A stretch of DNA of 64,000 nucleotides from Bacteroidetes bacterium GWF2_33_38 (GCA_001769505.1 MEOF01000062.1:103476-167475), one strand, 5' to 3'; counted from the first letter of the stretch, positions 52,842 through 60,629 are shown. Notes: generated from the sequence alone by a model not told the origin. Numbers and translations are program-made.

Positions 52842-53849
52842 TTATGTCATCAATTCTTTTACTTTTTGTTCCAATATTTTTTTGTCAGGTAAGTATAATT
52901 GATATTTGGAAACAAAAATATTGTTTGAAATTCCTCCAATTGCATATTCAACTAATATGTCATTTTTGTCTGCTCCTAAAACTATTCCAATTGGCGGGTT
53001 ATCTCCTTCGGTATTTTCCTCTGACTTGAAATAATTCAAGTACATATTCATCTGCCCAATATCTTGATGCTTTACGTGCTTTGTTTTTAAGTCAATTAAC
53101 ACGAAGCACTTGAGTATTCTATGATAAAATACCAAATCAACATAGTAATGGTCGTTGTCTAACGTTATCCGATATTGTCTGCCGATAAACGAAAACCCTT
53201 TTCCTAATTCAAGCAGAAATATTTGAAGGTTGTCTATGATTTTTTGTTCCAACTTACTTTCAGTCATTCTGTATTCTTTTGAAATCTGTAGAAAATCAAG
53301 TACGTAAGGGTCTTTCACAATATCTTTTGGCTCTGAAATAATAAGTCCTTTCTCCGATAGTTTCAGGACTCCTTTTTTATTCTGACTCAATGCCAATCTC
53401 TCAAATAATGATGAATTTATTTGCCTTTTTAATTCTCGTACGCTCCAATTATCATTAACCGCTTGTTTTTCATAAAACCCTCTGGCGAAACCATCCGAAA
53501 CACCCAATAATTCAGCATAATGAGTCCATGTCAATTTTCCAGTCACTGACTGGAAAATCTGATAATTTAGGTAAAATTGCCTCATTAAATAGATATTACT
53601 CTTGCTGAATCCTTTGCCAAATCTTGATTTTAGGTCTTTAGAAAGGGTTGTCAATAATGAACTACCATATTCTGCCTTTTCGTTTCCATGTTGTTCGTAT
53701 TCAACGATATATTTTCCAATCTCCCAATTAGCTTTTAGTAGCTCGTTATTAACAGCTTGAATTGCTCTTTGCCGAGCACTTTCAATTGTAATTCCAATTG
53801 AATCAACAAGTTTTTGATATATTTCGATATTTTGAATTTTCTTATTCAT
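52842..53849 (-). CDS. YhcG/DUF1016-type PD-(D/E)XK nuclease
   Basis: The 335-residue protein has the N-terminal winged-helix DUF1016 domain: ARQRAIQAVNNELLKANWEIG at residues 24-44 region and YGSSLLTTLSKDLKSRFGKG. The C-terminal PD-(D/E)XK nuclease region (about 200-330) contains the YYVDLVFYHRILKCFVLIDLK core, with the Asp and Asp-x-Lys catalytic residues. Relatives are widespread, often beside restriction-modification systems. Here it stands alone with its own -7 box. A role in DNA defence or repair is inference. Confidence 0.88.
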   Translation of the reverse strand: MNKKIQNIEIYQKLVDSIGITIESARQRAIQAVNNELLKANWEIGKYIVEYEQHGNEKAEYGSSLLTTLSKDLKSRFGKGFSKSNIYLMRQFYLNYQIFQSVTGKLTWTHYAELLGVSDGFARGFYEKQAVNDNWSVRELKRQINSSLFERLALSQNKKGVLKLSEKGLIISEPKDIVKDPYVLDFLQISKEYRMTESKLEQKIIDNLQIFLLELGKGFSFIGRQYRITLDNDHYYVDLVFYHRILKCFVLIDLKTKHVKHQDIGQMNMYLNYFKSEENTEGDNPPIGIVLGADKNDILVEYAIGGISNNIFVSKYQLYLPDKKILEQKVKELMT

Positions 53850-53864
53850 AATCAGTATTTACAT

Positions 53865-53872
53865 CAAAAATA
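53865..53872 (-). promoter_or_regulatory. -7 promoter box for the YhcG-type nuclease
   Basis: The minus strand reads TATTTTTG, an exact TAnnTTTG match 15 bases before the ATG. The implied leader is very short (under 10 nt). Confidence 0.4.
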
Positions 53873-54011
53873 TAAAATTAATTTAAGATAGTTTAATTCT
53901 TTACTGTGAGTTTTAGAGCCTTTCTGACAAAATATGTTGGGTGCAGTATTTATCTTTTATCTGTCAAAATAGCTATTAAAACTTTTCAAAATTCAGGTCA
54001 ATTCTAATATT

Positions 54012-54914
54012 TTATTCCTTTAAATACGATTCGAATTTTATAATATTTTCGTGTCGGGCAAGCAATTTATTGGCTCTCGAAAGAGTAGGAGGTGAAACAA
54101 AAATATTGTCAACTACGGCAATTCCTTTGTTGGCTTCGTTTGTTTCTAACGAAAACAAAACCAATTTTTTTGCTTTTTCAACTTCTTCTTTCGAAGGTGA
54201 ATATTTTTCTTTTACAATCGGGATTTCTTTTGGTGTCATAACCAACATTCCTTCGTAGCCAAGTTCTTTAGCTTGTTGAATATGAAGCTTTAAGCCTTCA
54301 AAATCGCCAATTTTTACATAAGGCGTATCAATCGGAATTATTCCAGCAGCACGAGCCGCCATCGAAACCAAATGGCGAGGTACAAGTAGCGATCTGCCTT
54401 CCATTCCGTGTTCGCCTTCCATGTCTGCTAAAAAATCTTCGCAACCAAAAAGAAGTGCTTTCATTCTTTTTGACGATCTGGCAATTTCATGAACATTTAA
54501 AACGGCTTCGGGGGTTTCGATAAGTGCAATTATATCGAAGTATCCTTTTGGTAAATTTAGGTTTTTTTCTTTTAAACTCAATTGAGCATCAAATACTTTT
54601 ATATCTTCTGCATTGTACACTTTAGGATAAACAAAACCCGACAGTTTTTCACAAGCAACCTCGTCTAAATCTTTTAATGTGTCGCCAGATTCAAGTGGAT
54701 TGATTCTAACAAAAATAGGACGCTTATCGGTGTTTACCTTCAAAACTTCCATTATTTTTTTGCGTGCTTCGGCCTTTTTATTAGCTGGAACAGCATCTTC
54801 TAAATCTAAAACAATGGTGTCGGCATCTGATTCAAAAGCCTTGTTTATATACTTTTCGTTATGTCCGGCAGTAAATAAAACAGTCCTTAAAATATATCGT
54901 CCTACGTATTTCAT
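54012..54914 (-). CDS. CitE-like CoA-ester lyase (HpcH/HpaI family)
   Basis: The 300-residue TIM-barrel protein has the CitE/CCL pattern: LRTVLFTAGHNEKYINKAF, DADTIVLDLEDAVPANKKAEA, IFVRINPLESGDTLKDLDEV, IIALIETPEAVLNVHEIA, MKALLFGCEDFLADM and VDNIFVSPPTLSRANKLLAR (in order). The family cleaves beta-hydroxyacyl-CoA such as citramalyl-CoA or malyl-CoA. Its start overlaps the MaoC gene stop by 4 bp, so the hydratase product is probably its substrate. Exact substrate is not readable. Confidence 0.88.
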   Translation of the reverse strand: MKYVGRYILRTVLFTAGHNEKYINKAFESDADTIVLDLEDAVPANKKAEARKKIMEVLKVNTDKRPIFVRINPLESGDTLKDLDEVACEKLSGFVYPKVYNAEDIKVFDAQLSLKEKNLNLPKGYFDIIALIETPEAVLNVHEIARSSKRMKALLFGCEDFLADMEGEHGMEGRSLLVPRHLVSMAARAAGIIPIDTPYVKIGDFEGLKLHIQQAKELGYEGMLVMTPKEIPIVKEKYSPSKEEVEKAKKLVLFSLETNEANKGIAVVDNIFVSPPTLSRANKLLARHENIIKFESYLKE

Positions 54915-55381
54915 TTTAATTTCATTTTAGGTATTAGTACAGTTCTAGAGAACGACAAAACAGCCTCTTTGCGTTGATTGTATGCTATAGTTTCAACTTT
55001 TACAGAGCCTCTGTCGGGCTTCGATTTCGATTCTGTCTTTTCTAAAACTTTTGTTTCGGCGTATATCGTATCTCCAATAAAAACAGGATTTAAGTGTTTT
55101 ACTTCATGATAGGCTAGGTTTGCAATTGCATTTCCGCTAACATCTTTGACCGACATACCAACTACCAACGAAAAAACTAAGGTTCCAACCACTAGAATTT
55201 TTCCATGTTGTTGTGATGTTGCATAATTCAAATCCAGATGAACTGGATGATGATTCATGGTAAGCAACGAAAACAAGTTGTTATCTGATTCTGTGATTGT
55301 TTTTCCTGGCCAATGTTTGTAAACATCACCAATTTCAAATTCTTCAAAATATCTACCGAAGGGAATTGCTTTGTTTTCCAA
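54911..55381 (-). CDS. MaoC-family enoyl-CoA hydratase
   Basis: The 156-residue hotdog protein reads GRYFEEFEIGDVYKHWPGKT at the start, then ITESDNNLFSLLTMNHHPVH, HGKILVVGTLVFSLVVG and YHEVKHLNPVFIGDTIYAET. This subgroup includes itaconyl-CoA and mesaconyl-CoA hydratases that pair with CitE-like lyases. It forms a two-gene unit with the lyase. A CoA-transferase to activate the acid is not present in the window, so the pathway (itaconate-type degradation is one option) stays open. Confidence 0.85.
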   Translation of the reverse strand: MENKAIPFGRYFEEFEIGDVYKHWPGKTITESDNNLFSLLTMNHHPVHLDLNYATSQQHGKILVVGTLVFSLVVGMSVKDVSGNAIANLAYHEVKHLNPVFIGDTIYAETKVLEKTESKSKPDRGSVKVETIAYNQRKEAVLSFSRTVLIPKMKLK

Positions 55382-55400
55382 TGTTTTAATTTTTTTTATA

Positions 55401-55408
55401 CAAAAATA
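55401..55408 (-). promoter_or_regulatory. -7 promoter box for the MaoC-CitE pair
   Basis: The minus strand reads TATTTTTG, an exact TAnnTTTG match 19 bases before the MaoC-gene ATG. Confidence 0.4.
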
Positions 55409-55491
55409 TAAAATTATTCCATTGTATTTCTTTATTCAGTTTTAGAAAAAAAATGTAAAAACATTTGGAAGATAAAAAATATGTATTTAAA

Positions 55492-55549
55492 TTTGACCAA
55501 TTAGTTAAACTATTTAGTTTGATTAATTGATTAAAACATTTGGTTAAAT
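55492..55549. promoter_or_regulatory. Candidate TetR operator/promoter region
   Basis: TTTGACCAA (55492-55500) and TTGGTTAAA (55540-55548) form an 8-of-9 inverted repeat. Inside it, TAAACTA (55506-55512) and TAGTTTG (55515-55521) form a second imperfect dyad. The segment ends at the TetR-gene ATG (55548). Autoregulation of the TetR-efflux operon from here is the likely use. Confidence 0.45.
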
Positions 55550-56159
55550 GATAGACAACGAACAAAAAATTTTAGAAGCTGCTCGTAAGGTGTTCATTCA
55601 AAAGGGATTTGATGGTGCTAGAATGCAGGAGATTGCCGATGAGGCTGGTATAAATAAATCGTTGCTTCACTATTATTATCGAAGTAAAGATAAATTGTTT
55701 GAAGTAGTTTTTATTGATGCATTCAAAGGACTGTTTCCAATAATTGAAAAAGTATTCACAAAAGAAGGAACTTTGTTTGAAAGAATTGAACAATTTGTAA
55801 AAGCTTACATTTCAATAATTCAAAATAATCCTTACATACCAATGTTTGTTTTGCACGAACTAAATAAAAATGCTGATAAACTTCCATTATTATTTAATGC
55901 AATTACAAAAGCAAAAGAAAATAATTTATTAGGAAAACTTTCGATGCTTATTGAAATAGAAGTTCAAAAAGGTACAATCAGACCAATAAAAGCAGAACAA
56001 TTGTTTGCAAATATTGTTTCATTATCAATTTTTCCTTTCGTTTCGAAACCAATATTAAAAGGAATTCTATTTGATAATAATGAAGATACTTACAATCAAT
56101 TTATTGAAAACAGAAAAACTGAAGTTGCCGAATTTATTATTAATTCGATAAAAAAATAA
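55548..56159 (+). CDS. TetR-family transcriptional regulator of the efflux operon
   Basis: The 203-residue protein has a TetR HTH in its first 50 residues: ILEAARKVFIQKGFDGARMQ, then EIADEAGINKSLLHYYYRSK and DKLFEVVF. The helical C-domain is ligand-binding and not diagnostic. It is the first gene of the efflux operon (4 bp before the TolC-like gene) and probably represses it in the absence of a ligand. The dyads directly upstream are its likely sites. Confidence 0.93.
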   Translation: MIDNEQKILEAARKVFIQKGFDGARMQEIADEAGINKSLLHYYYRSKDKLFEVVFIDAFKGLFPIIEKVFTKEGTLFERIEQFVKAYISIIQNNPYIPMFVLHELNKNADKLPLLFNAITKAKENNLLGKLSMLIEIEVQKGTIRPIKAEQLFANIVSLSIFPFVSKPILKGILFDNNEDTYNQFIENRKTEVAEFIINSIKK

Positions 56160-56163
56160 ATAC

Positions 56164-57489
56164 ATGAAATATAAATATTTAATAGCTGGTCTATTGCTGA
56201 GCATAATATGTTACGATGGTTTTACTCAAAACAAAAATGTAATTACGTTATTTGATTGCTATGCCGAAGCCGAAAAGGCTTATCCAACTTATGGAAATAG
56301 AGATTTATACTTGAGAATGAACGAGCTGCAAACGAGTAATGTAAATGTGGCTTATTTGCCAAAATTCAGTTTAAATGGGCAAGCAACTTATCAGTCAGAT
56401 GTTACAAAAGTTGAAATTCCGTTCGATAAATTTATGGAAGAAATTTTTGCTCAATTTCCGGTTCAAATCGAAATAGAAATTCCTGAGTTAGATATTCCTG
56501 CACCCAAAAAAGACCAGTATAAACTTAGCTTAGATGTAAATCAAGTAATTTACGATGGTGGAATTAATAAATACAAAAAGGAAATTGAAAATGCCAATAT
56601 GGAAACAAACCTGCAACAAGTTGAAGTTGAATTGTATCAAATCAAAGACCGAATCAATAAACTTTATTTTGCTTTGTTGCTTTTGCAAGAAAATAAAAAT
56701 GGGTTGCAAATTATGATTGAAGAAATAGAAAAACGATTGATGGTTATGTCATCGGCAGTTGATAACGGTGTTATGTTGCAGGCAAGTCTTGACGTTCTTC
56801 TAGCCGAAAAATTAAAATTAGAACAAAAGATATTGCAAATCGAAATGACTTATGAATCTGCATTGAAAGGATTAGAAATTTTATTAAATCGTGAATTGCC
56901 AGCAGATGTAATGGTCGAAATTCCGTCGGTTGATGTTTTAAACAAAGATTTAGCTCGACCTGAATTAAAATTACTCGATCTTCAAATGAATAAATTAGAT
57001 GCCGCAAGCAAATTAGTTACCCGCAAAAATTATCCAATGTTATTTGGCTTTGGTCAAGTTGGTTACGGTCGCCCAGCTTTTAATATGTTTAGCGATGAAT
57101 TTGATACTTTTTACTATGTTGGAGCTAAGTTGACATGGAATTTTTGGGATTGGAAAGAATCATCACGTGAAAAACAGATTTATGCTATACAAAAAGAAAT
57201 TTTACAAAAAAATAAAGAAACTTTTTCGAAAAATATTAGCATAGGATTGGTTTCCGAAGAAGTGAAATTTCAGAAATACAACGAGATTTTAGCAAAAGAT
57301 GCAGAAATTATAAAATTAAGAACAAAAATTAGCGAAACATCAGCTTCAAAACTCGAAAATGGAATTATTACTTCAACCGATTATATTACCGATTTGAATG
57401 CCGAAATTAATGCTAAAATAAGTTTAAAATCACACGAATTAGAACTCATACAAGCAAAAATTAATTACATTACGATGCAAGGAAATTAA
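56164..57489 (+). CDS. TolC-family outer-membrane efflux protein
   Basis: The 441-residue protein has a signal peptide (cleavage near FTQ, about residue 22) and two long coiled-coil OEP repeats: residues about 30-240 (LYLRMNELQTSNVNVAYLPKF and the QVIYDGG strand) and about 245-440 (WNFWDWKES strand). It forms the outer-membrane tunnel of a tripartite exporter with the HlyD-like and ABC proteins downstream. The gap to the HlyD gene is filled with tandem 9-base repeats. Confidence 0.92.
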   Translation: MKYKYLIAGLLLSIICYDGFTQNKNVITLFDCYAEAEKAYPTYGNRDLYLRMNELQTSNVNVAYLPKFSLNGQATYQSDVTKVEIPFDKFMEEIFAQFPVQIEIEIPELDIPAPKKDQYKLSLDVNQVIYDGGINKYKKEIENANMETNLQQVEVELYQIKDRINKLYFALLLLQENKNGLQIMIEEIEKRLMVMSSAVDNGVMLQASLDVLLAEKLKLEQKILQIEMTYESALKGLEILLNRELPADVMVEIPSVDVLNKDLARPELKLLDLQMNKLDAASKLVTRKNYPMLFGFGQVGYGRPAFNMFSDEFDTFYYVGAKLTWNFWDWKESSREKQIYAIQKEILQKNKETFSKNISIGLVSEEVKFQKYNEILAKDAEIIKLRTKISETSASKLENGIITSTDYITDLNAEINAKISLKSHELELIQAKINYITMQGN

Positions 57490-57549
57490 ACAATTAACAC
57501 ATTAATAAATTAGCACATTAGCACATTAAAACATTAGCACATTAAAAAT
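57490..57549 (+). repeat. Tandem 9-base repeats (TTAGCACAT type)
   Basis: The 60-bp gap is made almost wholly of ATTAGCACATT- and ACATTAAA-type units repeated five to six times. The reverse-complement form (AATGTGCTAATTTGC) appears after the next gene and between the permease genes. Confidence 0.7.
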
Positions 57550-58434
57550 ATGAAATCAAGAATAATAATTACAGCATCAATAGGAATTTTGTTTTTTTCT
57601 TCATGTTCATTAAATGAGGATAAAGCCGATGCATATGGGAACTTTGAGACTACCGAAATAATAATCTCATCAGAAGCAAATGGTAAAATGCTTAGCTTTA
57701 CTGTTGATGAGGGAGAAAGTATAAAATCGGGACAATTGATAGGCTTTGTTGATACCCTTGGATTAGTTTTGAAAAAAGAACAGCTTGAATCGCAGAAAAA
57801 AGCTATTTCAATAAAAGTATCAAATATTTTAGCTCAAATTGATATTGTCGAAGAGCAAAAGAAAGTGCTTGAGATTGAAAAAAAACGAGTTGAGAAATTA
57901 CTCGCTGACGGTGCTGCAACTTCAAAACAAATTGACGATATAAACGGTCAATTAAATGTGCTTGAAAGTCAAATAAAATCAATAAGAACTCAAAATGCTT
58001 CTGTTCTTAACGAAGTTGATGTGTTAGATAAGCAAATCGATATTGTCGACGATCAAATTATGCGTTCGTACATAGTTAATCCTATGGATGGCGTAGTGCT
58101 CGAAAAATTTGTTGAACAGCACGAAATGGTAGTTATGGGAAAGGCTCTTTATAAAATTTCAGATATGAAACAAATGACCTTGCGTGCATACATTAGTGGC
58201 GATCAACTCGAAAAAGTTAAAATTGGACAAGAGGTTGATGTAATGATTGATAAATCTTCGGACGGATTAAAAACCTTAAAGGGCGTAGTTACATGGATTG
58301 CCGACCAATCCGAATTTACACCTAAAATTATTCAAACTAAAGAGGAAAGGGTCAACCTTGTTTATGCCATAAAAGTTAAAGTTGAAAACGATGGCTCAAT
58401 AAAAATAGGAATGCCGGGAGAAGTAAATTTTTAA
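57550..58434 (+). CDS. HlyD-family membrane fusion lipoprotein
   Basis: The 294-residue protein has a lipoprotein signal, ITASIGILFFSSC (Cys19 acylated). Next come a lipoyl half-motif (GKMLSFTVDEGESIKSGQLIG), a long coiled-coil hairpin (about 70-170, with VEKLLADGAATSKQIDDING), the second lipoyl half (SYIVNPMDGVVLEKFVEQHE) and a beta-barrel. It bridges the ABC transporter to the TolC-like channel. The lipid anchor places it in the inner membrane's periplasmic face. Confidence 0.92.
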   Translation: MKSRIIITASIGILFFSSCSLNEDKADAYGNFETTEIIISSEANGKMLSFTVDEGESIKSGQLIGFVDTLGLVLKKEQLESQKKAISIKVSNILAQIDIVEEQKKVLEIEKKRVEKLLADGAATSKQIDDINGQLNVLESQIKSIRTQNASVLNEVDVLDKQIDIVDDQIMRSYIVNPMDGVVLEKFVEQHEMVVMGKALYKISDMKQMTLRAYISGDQLEKVKIGQEVDVMIDKSSDGLKTLKGVVTWIADQSEFTPKIIQTKEERVNLVYAIKVKVENDGSIKIGMPGEVNF

Positions 58435-58440
58435 TTTGAT

Positions 58441-58470
58441 AATGTGCTAATTTGCTAATGAGTTAATGAA
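58441..58470 (+). repeat. Short interspersed repeats (TGCTAATTTG type)
   Basis: AATGTGCTAATTTGCTAATGAGTT-like units are the reverse complement of those at 57490-57549. A further TAACTCATAACTAGTAAC repeat fills 58562-58580, up to the ATPase start. Confidence 0.6.
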
Positions 58471-58504
58471 GGAAAAAAAATAAGATTATTTGAAATAAAA
58501 ATTT

Positions 58505-58533
58505 CTTCCCTTTGGGAAGATGTCCGAAGGACA
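58505..58533. repeat. REP-like double hairpin
   Basis: Two small perfect hairpins lie side by side: CTTCCC-TTT-GGGAAG (58505-58519) and TGTCC-GAA-GGACA (58521-58533). They are the most GC-rich part of the operon's spacers. This layout is typical of dispersed palindromic elements; it may also stabilise mRNA. No T-run follows, so it is not a normal terminator. Confidence 0.6.
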
Positions 58534-58585
58534 GAAGGGGATTAAAAAAAGCTAATTACTATTAACTCATAACTAGTAACTAAAA

Positions 58586-59488
58586 GTGAAACGAATAATA
58601 GTCGAAAATATCAGTAAATCTTACAAGAATGCACAAGCCTTGAAGAATATCTCATTCGAGGTAAACGATTCTGAATTGTTCGGACTTATCGGTCCTGATG
58701 GTGCAGGAAAAACAAGTTTGTTCAGGATTCTTACAACTCTTTTGTTAGCAACTGATGGGAGTGCTGAAGTTTTTGGATATGATGTAGTAAAAGATTACAA
58801 AAAAATTAGAAACATAGTAGGCTACATGCCTGGGAAATTTTCGCTTTATCAAGATTTGAGCGTAGAAGAAAATTTAAACTTTTTTGCAACTGTTTTTGGC
58901 ACTACCATTGAAGAAAACTACGATTTAGTAAAAGATATTTACTCTCATATCGAGCCATTTAAACATCGCTTGGCAGGAAAATTATCGGGCGGAATGAAGC
59001 AAAAATTAGCTCTATCGTGTGCATTGATTCATCGCCCAAAAGTCTTATTTTTAGACGAGCCTACAACAGGTGTGGATGCTGTTTCGAGAAAAGAATTTTG
59101 GGAAATGTTGAGAGGTTTAAAACAAAAAGGTATCACCATTTTAGTCTCAACACCATATATGGATGAAGCAAGTCTTTGCGATAGGGTTGCTTTAATTCAG
59201 TCGGGAAAAATACTTTCGATTGATACTCCTGAAAATATTACGAATCAATACAGCCACAAACTTTTTGCAATCAAAAGCAATAATTTATACAAATTAAGCA
59301 AGGATTTAAAAGAGTTTAAATCAACAAGAAGTGTGTATTTATTTGGTCAATATCTGCATTATACAAGCAACGACAATAATTTAAACACACAAGAGATTGA
59401 GCAATTTTTATTTCAAAAAGGTCATCATGAAATAGAAATTAAAACGATTAAAGCTAGTATCGAAGATTGTTTTATGGATTTAATGTAA
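58586..59488 (+). CDS. ABC transporter ATP-binding protein (first, canonical)
   Basis: The 300-residue protein starts at GTG (no ATG fits). It has Walker A GPDGAGKTS, Q-loop GYMPGKFSLY, signature KLSGGMKQKLAL, Walker B VLFLDEPTTGVD and an H-loop position with Pro (STPYMDEA). A roughly 75-residue C-terminal extension follows. The switch His is replaced: the motif reads STPYMDE where most have TTHYMDE. In E. coli YbhF, two such domains are fused; here they are two genes 10 bp apart. It powers the two ABC-2 permeases. Confidence 0.92.
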   Translation: MKRIIVENISKSYKNAQALKNISFEVNDSELFGLIGPDGAGKTSLFRILTTLLLATDGSAEVFGYDVVKDYKKIRNIVGYMPGKFSLYQDLSVEENLNFFATVFGTTIEENYDLVKDIYSHIEPFKHRLAGKLSGGMKQKLALSCALIHRPKVLFLDEPTTGVDAVSRKEFWEMLRGLKQKGITILVSTPYMDEASLCDRVALIQSGKILSIDTPENITNQYSHKLFAIKSNNLYKLSKDLKEFKSTRSVYLFGQYLHYTSNDNNLNTQEIEQFLFQKGHHEIEIKTIKASIEDCFMDLM

Positions 59489-59498
59489 AAGCTTAAAA

Positions 59499-60248
59499 AT
59501 GAATTCAAATACAGCCATAATAACCGTTAAAAATTTAGTGAAAAAATTTGGCGATTTTACCGCAAACGATAACTTGAATTTTGAAGTAGCACAAGGCGAA
59601 ATATTTGGTTTTTTGGGTGCCAATGGAGCTGGAAAAACGACAGCCATTAAAATTCTTTGCGGATTATCATTCCCTACTTCAGGCGAGATTAAAATTGCCA
59701 ATTTTGACGTTTACAACGAAAGAGAAAAAATTAAGAAAAACATTGGCTACATGAGTCAAAAATTTTCGCTTTACGAAGACTTGACTATTGTCGAAAATAT
59801 TCGATTTTATGCTGGGATTTACGGAATGTCGCGAAAAAATATTAAAACGAAAACGCTTGAGCTTATAACACGTTTAGGGTTGGAAGATGTTAAAAATAAA
59901 CAAATTAAAGAAATTCCATTGGGTTGGAAGCAAAAGTTGGCATTTTCAGTAGCTATTTTTCACAATCCGAAGATTGTTTTTCTTGATGAGCCAACCGGAG
60001 GTGTTGACCCTGTAACTCGACGGCAGTTTTGGGACTTAATTTATCAAGCGGCAGAGCAGGGGATAACCGTATTTGTTACAACTCATTATATGGACGAAGC
60101 CGAGTATTGCGACCGAGTTTCGATTATGGTCGACGGACGAATCGAAGCTCTTGATACACCTCAGAATTTAAAAGAAATATATGGAGTTGAAAATATGAAT
60201 GATGTTTTTATAAAATTGGCACGAAAAGCTACTAGAGTTGAAAGTTGA
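59499..60248 (+). CDS. ABC transporter ATP-binding protein (second, with PLGWKQ signature)
   Basis: The 249-residue protein has Walker A GANGAGKTT, Q-loop GYMSQKFSLY, Walker B IVFLDEPTGGVD and a normal switch His in TTHYMDEA. Its signature motif reads IPLGWKQKLAF instead of LSGGQ, as in the second half of YbhF-like exporters. The two ATPases are complementary: one has a canonical signature but lacks the switch His, the other has the reverse. Its last codons and stop (60246-60248) overlap the left inverted repeat at 60244. Confidence 0.92.
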   Translation: MNSNTAIITVKNLVKKFGDFTANDNLNFEVAQGEIFGFLGANGAGKTTAIKILCGLSFPTSGEIKIANFDVYNEREKIKKNIGYMSQKFSLYEDLTIVENIRFYAGIYGMSRKNIKTKTLELITRLGLEDVKNKQIKEIPLGWKQKLAFSVAIFHNPKIVFLDEPTGGVDPVTRRQFWDLIYQAAEQGITVFVTTHYMDEAEYCDRVSIMVDGRIEALDTPQNLKEIYGVENMNDVFIKLARKATRVES

Positions 60249-60261
60249 AAGTTTATAAAGT
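60244..60261 (+). repeat. Left 18-bp inverted repeat of the four-helix-bundle cassette
   Basis: GTTGAAAGTTTATAAAGT at 60244-60261 matches the reverse complement of 60612-60629 at 17 of 18 positions. It overlaps the stop of the ATPase gene. A partial tandem copy of its first half (GTTGAAA) begins at 60237. Confidence 0.7.
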
Positions 60262-60275
60262 AGAAAGAAAAGAGT

Positions 60276-60620
60276 ATGAGAATAGAAAGATTTGAAGATA
60301 TTTTATCGTGGCAAAAAGCTAAAGAACTAACTTTAGAAGTTTACAAAACTTTTGAAAAAAGCAATGATTTCGGTTTTAAAAGTCAAATAGAAAGAGCTTC
60401 TGTCTCGATCATGAACAATATTGCTGAAGGTTTTGAAAGAAAATCGAATAAGGAGTTTAAGCAATTTTTATTTATTGCAAAAGGTTCTTGTGGTGAAGTT
60501 CGTTCAATGTTGCATTTAGCAATGGACTTAAATAAAATTGATAAACAAAAATTCGATGAACTTTATAATTTATCTCTCGAAATTTCAAAACTTTTATCCG
60601 GACTTATAAAAACTTTATAA
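60276..60620 (+). CDS. Four-helix-bundle protein (23S rRNA intervening-sequence family)
   Basis: The 114-residue protein matches the S23/IVS four-helix-bundle family: FEDILSWQKAKELTLEVYKT, FGFKSQIERASVSIMNNIAE, GFERKSNKEFKQFLFIAKGS and LNKIDKQKFDELYNLSLEIS (in order). The family was first seen in intervening sequences of 23S rRNA genes; free-standing copies are scattered in Bacteroidota. Its function is unknown. Here it lies between the second ATPase and the first permease gene and is bounded by 18-bp inverted repeats; its last three codons and stop lie in the right repeat. It appears inserted into the operon. Confidence 0.9.
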   Translation: MRIERFEDILSWQKAKELTLEVYKTFEKSNDFGFKSQIERASVSIMNNIAEGFERKSNKEFKQFLFIAKGSCGEVRSMLHLAMDLNKIDKQKFDELYNLSLEISKLLSGLIKTL

Positions 60621-60629
60621 ACATTCAAC
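60612..60629 (+). repeat. Right 18-bp inverted repeat of the four-helix-bundle cassette
   Basis: ACTTTATAAACATTCAAC pairs with 60244-60261 (17 of 18). It contains the stop codon of the four-helix-bundle gene. Further AACTTTACAAACTTTACG-type direct repeats continue to 60652. Confidence 0.7.

Noticed and set aside
57490..57549. Possible CRISPR-like array from regularly repeated units
   Set aside because: Units are 9 bases, contiguous and without spacers, and there are no cas genes.
60276..60620. Sign of an rRNA operon or split 23S gene
   Set aside because: The four-helix-bundle protein occurs without any rRNA sequence around it; both neighbours are ABC transporter genes.
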